Origin: Marchantia polymorpha subsp. ruderalis
Taxonomy: Eukaryota > Streptophyta > Marchantiopsida > Marchantiales > Marchantiaceae
NCBI GenBank assembly: GCA_037833965.1
Contig: AP031357.1
Coordinates: 21,906,001 to 21,970,000 of the forward strand
Length of the DNA: 64,000 bases
Direction of reading: 5' to 3'
Position numbers and translations under genes: made by a program. Within the stretch, counting starts at the first letter, position 1. The number at the start of each line of letters is the position of its first letter. Positions 50,701-61,460 of the stretch are shown one piece after another. Under the pieces are notes generated by a model. The model worked only from the letters and a program-made list of their open reading frames with translations. It was not told where the DNA came from and did no database searches.

Positions 50701-53700
50701 TGACCTCGTCAATTTTTCTGATCGGTCCATTCATTGAGCGCAAAATCTGCACCACATGATAGTGCACTTTTCAACAGTAAAGAACAAGAATTGAATGTTA
50801 CATTATTGAATTCATTCGACATTTGCAATGGTTTTTTACCGACTGGTCTTGTCAGCTCCTTTCTCTTTGGAAACTCACCATTTCATCATTTGTTCTTTGG
50901 CTTCGGCATCGGAGAACGAGACAATGAGATGACATCGGGTTTTCACTTTAGTTCCATGTCCGATGACATCAGGGCCAGTGAAAAAGTGTTGACGCTAGCG
51001 GATAGAAGTGGTCAAAGACTGTAATCGATTGCTGAAAAGCTCGTTTCACAATACTTGACACAGGAGAGAGGAAATTCTCGGCATCTGTCTTAGTCTCTCT
51101 GTGTTTGTTGTGGTCTGAATCAAAGTTTGGACTTGTCATTGATTAGGGTCATGGATTCCGTAAAGAGCTGGCCGAGATGTTGGAGGAACTGAAACCGGCC
51201 TTTCTTCGGTTTCCAGGTGACTGCCACACAACCTCGTAGTTATTGGATCCTTGCAAGAAATTATTGTCGCTTTCTGCAACCTCACGCCATCTTGCTCCAA
51301 AAATTGAGAGTTTCGTGCTCATACTCAATGAACCTCTTGTTTAGTATTTGCCTGTCATGACTCGAGTCCGATGGAAACCGGTGCGATGGTATGGTGTGTA
51401 GTGGACATTCTAAGTTCCTATCTCACCGCAGGTGGATGCTATGTCGAGGGTGAAAGACTTCAAAATGCTTGGAGATGGCGGGACACCATCGGTCCCTGGG
51501 AGGAAAGGCCAGGCCACTATGGAGACGTTTGGAATTACTGGTCGGATGATGGGCTGGGTTACTTCGAATTTCTTCAGGTACAACTCAAAAGGCGGGCTTA
51601 GGATGAAAAGGCGTTAGGGTAACGACCGGGATTCCCACAAGAATTATCGAAGTGAAGCAATGATGGTGCATCGATCTAGACTGACGTCTCGACTTTTATA
51701 AAATATTCTTGTAGCTGAAAGTGTGGGTTACGTATGTGCAAGGAAGACTTATGTTTTCCAACTCTTAGAGAAAGTTCATGGTGTAATTGTTTCAGCTTGA
51801 GTGGGAATAAATATACTTCTGCACAGATGACTCAAGACCTGCACAGCTCACGGGTTCGACTTGTTTCATCCTTTTGCAGCTAGCGGAGGATCTCAATACA
51901 GCACCAATTTGGGTCTTTAATAATGGTGAGTGAGATGCGATTTGGAAATAGACTGGAAGTCAGATTCTAAATCTAGCTCGGCATGGCTAATGAAGTGAGT
52001 CCGTGTGACATTGTGTGTTCATTTTGTAGGGATATCTCATAGTTACAGCATATCTCCACGCAACATCCAGCCCTGGGTGCAGGTACTGCATTGTTCTCTA
52101 AATCATCGAGTTCACACAGAAAACGAGACGGTTTGAGTTCGCCTTGAGTTCCTTGAAGTACTGTGACAGAAGCCTTGAGATGTTTAGTTACTCTGTTTAT
52201 TTACTTATTCTCTTACTCACGGTAAGGTACTATGCAGGATGCTCTTGACGGTCTCGAGTTTGCAAGGGGCCCAAGCACGAGCACATTTGGTGCAATTCGT
52301 GCGGCCATGGGTCATCCTGATCCTTTCAATGTTCGCCACGTTGCAATCGGCAACGAAGATTGCTGGAAGCCAAACTACCAAGGTCTGGCTTTCTGCCCCA
52401 TCAGTACAATCTCTCTTGCAATGCATTCAAGCTTAAGCCCCGTTGTTTTCGTCGACGAAAACCTGAAATGCTGTTGAGACCGTCTCGTGTTTTTGTTTGA
52501 AGAGAACTACATGGCGTTCTACAAGGCCATTAAGCTGCTCTATCCTGACATAAGTATCATCTCAAACTGCGACGCCACGAACGGGCCTCTCAGGCATCCT
52601 GCGGATTTGTACGACTTTCATGTACGATACTGTGTTCCAGGACCTCATTCCAATCTTGATTCGATTGTTGCATCCATGTTCTCGTTGGCAAGGTCCCGGG
52701 GATAAGAAGAATTACAAGGTGAAGTCGTTCGTGTATTACTCTGCCTCGTAGATTCTATAAGTGCTGATGTTTCCTCGTACACATGTACTCAGATCTACAC
52801 AAATGCAAACAACTTGTATGCCATGAAGAGTCAGTTCGATCAAAAGACCAGGGACTCGGGTCCCAAGGTGAGGAGTTTTTTTGGAATATGGGGGGCATGT
52901 GACATCCTTGAAATCATATGTACGCTTGTACTTTGTGCGGACTGAACTCTACCATTCTGTCTCGTTAAATGAACTCGAGACTGTGAACGTCGTGGGCATA
53001 GTTCTATAGACTTCCGTATGCTGAATGCCGTCGGCTGCTGTGGCAGGTTTTTGTTAGTGAATATGCGGTTACTGGCTCGGACTCAGGAACTGGGAGTCTC
53101 TTGGCGGCCATCGCCGAGGCAGCATTCATGATCGGGTTGGAGAAAAACAGGTGTTTATCAACTGTATAATCAATAGCCAATCTCATTCTTAAAAGCAAAC
53201 AGGCATAGCAAAATTCTCTAGAATCACTGAGAATGAAACCAAATTGACATAGAGAGACGGAGAGAGCAGTGCTGACTTTTCTTTGTATTTGTGCTCTTTG
53301 CAGTGATGTAGTGGAGATGGCAAGCTATGCACCACTTTTCGTGCATGAAAAGGACCGGAGGTACTCCCTTTGTTTGTTAGTTCAGACCTGTTCTGAGTTT
53401 AGATACACAAACTTCTTGGGAATGCCTGGTGGACGCTTTCTTTGGTGCTTGGTTTTACCAAAGCTATCTCTCGCAATTGCTTTGCAGTCAGACCGTCCGA
53501 TGTTGACAAGGACCACAGAGTTCACTAGTGTAGATCCTACACGCAGTGCTGGCTGGCTCCATCACGTTTATCTTGAGAAATGGAGAGCTTGAGCTCGGTT
53601 TATTCTGATGGTAGCTTTCAGAGCGGCTGCCGATCATCTCTCTGTTTTTGACTGCCCGACTGACTGACTGCCACCTGAGTCCAGACTGTGAAGGGTGTCC

Positions 53701-54684
53701 TTTGATGGCTTGATGAATATGTTTGGAACAGATGGAACCCCGATGCCATTGTTTTCAATAGCTGGCAGCAATATGGCACGCCGAGCTATTGGGTACAGAC
53801 GCTTTTCAAACATTCGAGCGGTGCTAAACTCCTCGGGCACTCCGTAACCGGTGCGAATGGAGGCCCAACTCCAGTAGTGTCTGCCATTCGAAGGCATGAC
53901 CCTCAAACGAATGGGGAATATATCGTAATCAAAGTAATACTTTCAGCACATCCATCACCCTCTTATTTCAGGAAAAATGAGACTCAGCAGCAGCGAGCTA
54001 AACTGTCGAAGATTTGAGGGTGTGAATGACGAGGTGAATTGCAAACAGCTTGATTATCTATCCTAGTGAGTTAAGTTTTTACTGAGCGTCGGTGGATTTT
54101 GCGACCAGGCCGTGAACTTTGGCAAAGATGTGATGGCAATGCGCGTAGTCTTCAACGGTATACCTGCAAACGGCATTGCGTTTCCCAACTCGACAGTTGC
54201 CACTCTGACCTCAGATAAAACGATGGATGAGAATTCGTTCTCCATGCCTGAAAAGGTTTGTTCATGACACCCTTGATGTCAACCATGATTCTCATTCTTC
54301 CCTACTCGTTCTCACTGGCAACCATTGGCAACCATTGGCAACGTGTCTAGTAGGACTTTCTCGTGAAGGCTTTCCTTTCGTGTGGATGCCTTCGCAACTG
54401 CAAAGCTGAACATGTCCCATGGAGACAGCTCCTTCCACTTCTATGTGTGTCCGAATCCCCCAGAGGTCAGGTTCAGCAACAAGATGCGTAAATGTGAGCA
54501 TCGATCGAAGTTCTCATCCATTTTTTTGGTGTTTGTTCAGATCACGCCTCAGGTCAGCAATTTGGCGTACCCTGAATCCGACATGCAGATCATGCTACCA
54601 CCATACTCGATCGTTGCTCTGGACCTCCGGCTCAACTCCACCGTCACATTGTCTCCAATTTTACAAATTTCAAGCAGCAACTAG
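47766..54684 (+). CDS. ASD1: GH51 alpha-L-arabinofuranosidase (ASD1/ARAF-like)
   Basis: This enzyme releases terminal alpha-L-arabinofuranosyl residues from arabinoxylan, arabinan and arabinogalactan. The 18 exons are 47766-47819, 48534-48740, 49356-49410, 49717-49922, 50275-50396, 50544-50697, 51147-51216, 51432-51577, 51880-51925, 52030-52082, 52238-52382, 52503-52621, 52793-52867, 53047-53150, 53304-53360, 53732-53933, 54109-54255 and 54541-54684, closing to 701 residues. GH51 motifs are in order: FGIFFEEINHAGAGGLWAEL, WLDQVSAFP, RFPGGCYVEG, GPWEERPGHYGDVW and WVFNNG. The acid/base is Glu411 in AIGNEDCW and the nucleophile is Glu489 in FVSEYAV; GTPSYWVQ follows. The first exon adds 24 residues before a second ATG at 48552, which alone would give 677 residues, the usual plant length. 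The N-terminus is basic (RRRTMSKVK), followed by one hydrophobic span at about 30-47. It is either a signal peptide (short form) or a signal anchor (long form). Confidence 0.93.
48468..48494 (+). repeat. AAGAGC tandem repeat in intron 1 of the arabinofuranosidase gene
   Basis: About four copies of a 6-bp purine-rich unit lie about 40 bp before the exon 2 acceptor. It is a simple microsatellite. Confidence 0.6.
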
Positions 54685-55020
54685 ACACCCACTTGCGAGG
54701 AGGCACTGGGACCCTACGGAGATGTATTGTACGCTGTAAATGCACTGTATCTCAGTAAGATAGCACTGAAGAGGGCAGCCAGTCTTCAGTCACAGAAAGG
54801 GAGCTTGATTACTTAACCACTCCATCTCTAGGAGCCATGTAAAAAGGTTGTGGCAAATTTGTATATAAAATGAAGGTTACTTCTTCCTACTTCTATGTCC
54901 AAGAAAATGGTCGGAGAAGAATAATGAGGTCATCTGCAAGTCCACTCCCCCTTATGTCGTTTGACACCGGTGGTCATCTTTGCCTGCTTGGAGTCATCTC
55001 CTAAACTCGATAGATTGGTT
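54685..55020. other. Arabinofuranosidase 3' region
   Basis: Normal-composition sequence follows the stop codon and probably includes the 3' UTR. No further gene is seen. Confidence 0.5.
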
Positions 55021-57960
55021 TAATAAGAAACCATGCTTCAGTTTTTTCTTTTATTTACGTGCAATTTTCAAATATTGAATTTGCACTTAATCTTCCTGTT
55101 CAAATTTAAAACTTTATTTTCTTCATGTTTCTGATATTAATTATGAAATATCACGAGAAAAGATGAAGATCGATTTCTATATGATGGGAATTCAGAGCCG
55201 CCAACACTATCAATTATATAATACTTTCTAGAATTCGTTAGTCATACTGTTGTTATGTTTTCTTATATGTAAAGTATCATATTTGCATTTTCCTCAGTGA
55301 ACTTGCATTTCGTTAATTTTGCACATGTATACTATTGTAACAAGATTCAATAAATTTTACTTATTTCCACTTTTAAAAAAAGGAAAATGCTACATATAGC
55401 ACATCACACAATAAACCCGATGATTTCAATCTTCACATAACACTAGTTTACAGAAAATGTTACATCTTATTGATAGCGTGATTTAGTTCAGAATTTATGA
55501 ATTGCTTAGGAAATCTAGATTTGATAGGACAAATGTCTGAAAAAGGAGGGCGAGTTTTCTTTCTAAAAAAGTCATCATACAAGCATTATCAACCTGATTG
55601 AATGAATTTAAGCACTACGTCTATAAATAAAATTTTCAACTTAAATATCTTTATTTGAATATGATTAGCTAAAAATTAGATGAACAGTTTCAACTTTTGA
55701 TCAATAAAATCAACATTTGCTGAGTTTATCATGTATCATTCATAAATAGATATGAATGTACATAGAATCGTTATTTGTACAAAATATTTTCACCACATCT
55801 CTAAGATTTTATTGCATTTCTTCTCATACTTTTAAGACTATGCGTTTATCTCGTAATTTCAACTTATTAAGAATACTTGCTTATTCATTTATAGATATAT
55901 TTTTTCAAATATTGATACACAAATATGTTTTAAAAATATTAAAACATACTTTAAAATATTAGTTCCTCTGTGAATTATTTGAAGAAAGTCCATTATTTGA
56001 GACCCATACCGAACTAACACAAGAGAAAAGAGATTTATTTCCAGTGCAATTACATAAAATTTGAATCATTTCAATTTAACAGCAAATCAAATAAAGATAC
56101 ATCCAAATAAACATATAGTCCAAAGTAGTTATCTTTCACATACAAATAATAGTCTAAAATGTTTTTGCTTTGGAGAGAAGTAATTTTTTCCTTCAAGAAA
56201 TGTTTCAGTCTTTAATAACTAACACAAGATAAGCTGAGATTCGATTTGATTCACTGTTCAAAGTGAAATTGATTCCTGAATTTCATGTATTTTATTGTAC
56301 AAAAAATGTTGGTCTAAAATATTGTACATGCGTTGGTCAACATCTAGATACAAGTTTTTTTTATCTTGAAGAATAGATTTTTATTCTTATTCTTTGATAA
56401 AATATAACATGAACAACTCAATAAAAGTTTTTGGCAAACTCTTATGATGTATTATATGGTAATAGCTGCTATATACAACGCAAAGTCATCTTAATTTAAC
56501 CCTAGCTAAAATTTATGCCATTACGATTTTTTAAATGGAAAATGTTATTTTTTAATCCTTATAATTAGTAACCTCACATTAGCTTCAAATCAAATTTCTA
56601 TTAAGTGGAACATCAGTCCTCTTTTCTGATTTCTTTTCTAGAGCAGAGCAATGACATTGCTGGGTGTATATATTAAACAATATTCACGCACAAAAATAAT
56701 TGATTTTTCCAACTGTGTACATATAAAGTGATAAAATTGAAGTAAATTTTTTATATCTGATAGTGACACCTCTGCTAATCATTGAGATATTACAAATCAA
56801 CTATTGTGGATTTTTGCAGTTTCTGAGAAGCTAGATCGATCATAAAAACACCTCTGAAGAAGAGCTAGAATTCTAAATTTATGTCAAAACTTACAAACAA
56901 GGGATATTATCGAGTAGATTGTGTGGGTCATACGCAGGCATGGTTGTTCTAGGCGACCCTATACCGAGGCGCCTAAATTACCTAAACTGAAGTTTCTCCT
57001 AGCGCCTAATCTAACAAGAGCTACACAATCTACACTATGATTGGGTCAAAATTGAAGCTTGTGACATGTTAGCCAATAAGGTGTGATGATTGTTAGTTGG
57101 TTTATAACCACGTAAGCCTCAGAACTCACCCAGGTCATAATCCTGAGTTTGTAAATTAATTTTTCCCTCGCCCATGAGACTCACAACCGACGATTGATGT
57201 TGACTTTCTCTCTCTTCGAACCCCTCATTAGTTTTTAGTTTTCAAGTGCACTCAACGTGGCTTTTAACACAAAGCGCCTAAACTATCTAAATTAACTTTC
57301 CTTATGCGACCGACTAGAATAACCAGACCAATTACTAATAGATCTTAGGAGGTATCAGACTCATGTCAAAGTTTTCTCAGGTTAGACAAAACCATGAGTA
57401 CATTGCAAAAGCAAAAAGGAGCAGGAGTTGAGGAGAATATTACTTCGATACGTTTGTACAAGAAATTCATGAATTTCGCAGAAGTTCTTATCCTGTGGTA
57501 AGTTTACAGTTAGAAACCCAAAGAAAATTTGTCTCAAGTTTTTAGGTCCTTGAAACATATGATCTCCAACATATGTAAGATAATAGGAGATGATTGGCGA
57601 TTACACCAAAAGACTATTTCGTATGAGTCTCATGAAAAGTCTACATTTGATGAGGATAAACGCTCGTGACATACTTTACATATGTAAGCTGTATGTGAAA
57701 GGATTTTATTTTACGTAAAAGTGGTGCTTTCTATTATTAGACATATTCAATTTCATACCATTTAAAAATACAATGTTGCATATAGTTCAAATTTTGATTT
57801 ATGTCTCCAAGCATTCAAGTGTATCAAATTTTTCCTAAGAAAAATTTAAAATGTTTTTATGGATAACATGTGGAGAAACCAATACTGGATTTGCAAGTAC
57901 TAGGAGTCCAAAAAATTCCATATTATGATACGAACATATGAAATTAATATGAAACAAGAT
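55020..57960. other. AT-rich island, no gene seen
   Basis: AT-rich, low-complexity DNA interrupted by a less AT-rich repeat-bearing segment at about 56942-57324, listed separately. No coding sequence is supported. Confidence 0.65.
56942..57324. mobile_element. Possible non-autonomous element with repeated termini
   Basis: The left end GGTTGTTCTAGGCGAC and the right end, read on the minus strand as GGTTATTCTAGTCGGTC, are imperfect inverted repeats. GCGCCTAAATTACCTAAA near 56969 recurs in direct orientation as GCGCCTAAACTATCTAAA near 57274. The segment is GC-richer than its surroundings. No coding capacity and no clear target duplication are seen, so the type is open. Confidence 0.4.
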
Positions 57961-60520
57961 TGTCACCAGTTTTTCATTCTTTCAGTGCAGAGTTTCGGTT
58001 TTTCACGTCCCGATGTAAGATCGACCAAGTTTTCTCGCCAGCATCTGGTCCTTCCAAGAGAGGAAATCGTTTGAGTCCCCCACCTGGTTAGGTTCTCTAC
58101 AGTTGGATCTCAAGTGAGGCGGGAAGCATCCTTCCCGACCTTTCTTGAATAAAAGCGTCATTTATTTACTCTCTGTGTCATGGTTGACAGCCAAAGCTTT
58201 GGTAACAGGCTATGATCCTGATGTGCAGAGACACGGTGAGCAGAACCTAGAAGCCAGGGAAACTTGTATTACATCAAACTTTTAATTCACACAATGCACA
58301 CTCATGGGACTTAGTCCAAGGGAGGTAACAGTTATCAGGTCTTGCAGCTGAAAGGAACGTGATGCTCATTCTAATCAAGGACTGGAAATGTCCTTGTGTC
58401 TCGGCAGGAACATGTTGCGGTGACATTACGTGCACAGACTGAAGAATTTTAGCAGTTTCCAGGCGCCTATCCTCCTCCTCCTGCTGGCGGACAGCAGCTC
58501 TGAAATTCGGATTTGTCACGATGGGCTCTTCTTCCAAACATATGTACAGTTTCCTTCACGAACGCTTCAGCTTTCCTCAGTTTACCGGTGAGCATGACTG
58601 CTGCAATTTTGATACTGTGCAAGATATGTAGCAAGAACGATGAGGAATCTGTTTCTCGTTTCTGCGGAGTGATCATGCTTTCCTTCTGTAGTTACGAAGT
58701 AAATTCACAGACATATGGAAATGCTGAATGGTACCGACCTAAGGAAGCTTTCTGTGGTCAATGAGTTTGTTTCGAAAATTACACCACTCATGTGATCCAG
58801 ACAGCTCTGGTGATGGTGCGGATGTGCGACCTTTGAGCCAGTTCCAGTTAGTACAGACCGAAAAAGATACATTTTACGATTCGATCGAAACTCACGAATT
58901 ACTTCTGACATCAAAGAATCGTCTCGTTGGTTTTCATCTGTATCCTTCACTGAAAGCTCTTTACATCAGTAAACTTCTGATAGCTTATTGCTGGATTCGG
59001 ATGTGGTGTCCTCGAAGCACTAATTTATGAAGTAGTCAACGATCATGATCAGGAAGCAAAGTACAGTCGAGTCCGACAGAACCTGAACCACTCCTCCAAG
59101 ACAGCTGCACTTGACATCAAGCTGCATATTTCTCAAGTCAGTTGCTCAAAGCTGAAGTTTTTCGTTTGTGGTGTTCTTCGCAAGAATTTTGAAAAGACCG
59201 TGGTAAAAGTTTTCATATTGGTTAGGAAGGACTTGTCATGTATACAAGAGGTTATCTGCTTCTCCTCTGATTCTGTCCTCCACAGCTACCAGTAAATTTC
59301 ACACACGAAGACGATGACGACCACTATCGTCATATCTACTTGAAGTTTGAGTTTTACAAACTCCATCAGCGTACATCATGCAGGCCAAGAGTATGTAGAA
59401 AATCATAACATGCATCAACATGGTGTGAACACTAAGACACACACCTTTCCGACAGGCTCTGAGAGTCATCTACACAGAGACTGCTACTTTTGTTCACATT
59501 GCCAGCAGTGAAGGAAGATTTTGGACAACCTTCAGTGCCATCGATATTTCAAGGACTGTTTCAATCTCAACGTATCCAGTTGCGAGCGTTTGGCGCATCG
59601 GGGATTTGTCCAGATGTTTTATGAATGTTGGACCATGTGCAATGGCTCCCTGCTCTTCGTTACAAGTGTTCTTATTCTACCAGAATATTTGCAAAAGCTT
59701 AAGTAGCTTTTACTGGAGCTATGAACAGATAATACTCCTCCCAAAAGTTGGGTACCATCTTCTGAACTGAGATTCATAGTAAGCGGAAACCCTTTCACGT
59801 TCAGGAAACAAACAGAGCTGTCAGAAAACAAGATGTGCATCATCATTTTCTGTGTGAGTGACATGAATATTTTTCATTGAGACCATGATCTGCTCCCGCA
59901 TGATCACAGTGCGAAGGATCAGTTTTCAGGACCGATATTGTTACATTTATGCATTTTCGCTCACTGGCTGTGTCGCCACGGAGCATGAAAAGCCATATAA
60001 GTTGAATCTCTTCGTAGGCCTGGCTGATGCTCATCCTGCCATAGGCAAGTCAAGAACAAGAAGGTGCAGAAGTGCCTCTTTTAATCCATTTGTCCACACA
60101 AACTCGGACCAGCGGTTTCGCAATTCTCTTGGTGGCTCTCGGTTCAAGATCTGGTTCACAGCCTAACAAGCTGATCAAACCTCGCTCTTGAGCTTTGGAT
60201 GAGAAAATCTCTCTGATGTAATCAACTCTGCTAATCTACTCCCAGGCTTGGAACAAGAAAATTGGATTCTTGCGTAAACTTAGAATAACCGTGCCACTCA
60301 GGCGAGGTTTATAAGAAAGCAATATAATTTGTCCAGTACTGGAGTCCTCACCATACTTTCATTTGCTGCAAACTGGTAAAATGTGAGGGCAGAGGGATGC
60401 CAGTGGATACCAAGTAACATAGCAAAAAGGTTGGGAAGACCCGATTAAGTCGTACAGGGATAAAACAAGGGGTAGGATGGCGCTAGGGCCCCAATAGCTC
60501 CGTACTTGTCGCTTTCAAAA
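57960..60520. other. Unassigned normal-GC block with exon-like pieces
   Basis: No gene is recognised. On the minus strand, 58274-58537 encodes EEEPIVTNPNFRAAVRQQEE and an acidic, Gln-rich continuation with a possible GTAATG donor. An overlapping frame (58467-58676) gives MLTGKLRKAEAFVKETVHMF. 59619-59864 (-) also looks exon-like. On the plus strand, about 59285-59370 reads LPVNFTHEDDDDHYRHIYLK. The pieces are not joinable into one model by eye. Confidence 0.35.
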
Positions 60521-61460
60521 GGGATATAGAGATCAATCGTTTTGATTATTGTCTGGGATTATTCTAGACTACCTTTATACTATCATTCTAATCTTCTTCT
60601 ATATATACAAATTTTGGAAATTTTCTAATTTACTTAAAATGGCAAGTTGAAAACCTATTTTAAGATTGAAAATATACATAGTGATTATATAGTTTTGTAT
60701 TTATCTATAGTTCATTCATTATGGAATATGCTACTTTTCCTAATAAATCGGGGGTTTTAAGTTAAGAAATAAAATATGTCAGTTCATTCTTTAAGTTAAG
60801 ACAGACAGCGCTGAAATCAGCCCCTATAATCAATCTCTTTTTATTTTTGAGATATTAAAGGTCTTTGATCCTGCGGTAAGAAGTCCTTTGTTTTGATATT
60901 GGTAGAAAATATTTTTCCAAATATATCATAACAATCGATATTAATCTGTTCACTTCAATTTAATTACAAAGACTGTCGGCTTTGTTGATTCGCTTTTTTC
61001 TACATCATAACCGTATGGCTTTCATCTTCTGATTTTAAAATCTTACCGAATATTCTTCCACTCAAAATGTAGAGATATATTTTGTCATGCAGCATATAGA
61101 CATAGAAACTCAAACAAAAGCTGTTTGTGCTCTCTTTCTCTAGCTCTCTTTACACTAAGCATGTGATACATGTCTAAACTGGTAAAATATTATTGCCAAA
61201 GAAAAGACAATTGTATGTGCTGCCTAAGATACTATAATGAAATACTTTCTCTAAATATAAAAACTCGTTTGATATACGAGCAAAGTATGTACTTCAGATC
61301 CTTTACATGGAAGTTTATCCTTAGCGTTGAATGCCAAATTGCAGTCCGGTTACTTCGTTTGCTAATGCACATGCATACCATACTAGTTTAGAATGTTTCT
61401 ATGGCTTTATCAGCATAGATCATGCATATGTACATTCATAACTATCGCAAAATACTACCG
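60520..61460. other. AT-rich stretch, no gene seen
   Basis: A shorter AT-rich segment without supported coding sequence or clear repeats. Confidence 0.6.

Noticed and set aside
54382-54540. In-frame upstream extension of the last arabinofuranosidase exon
   Set aside because: The phase-0 join of 54255 to 54541 restores the family C-terminus; the extension adds sequence absent from GH51 proteins.
58020-58160. Possible SINE with a GTTTGAGTCCC B-box-like motif
   Set aside because: No A box at the right spacing, no poly-A or flanking duplication clear enough to call.
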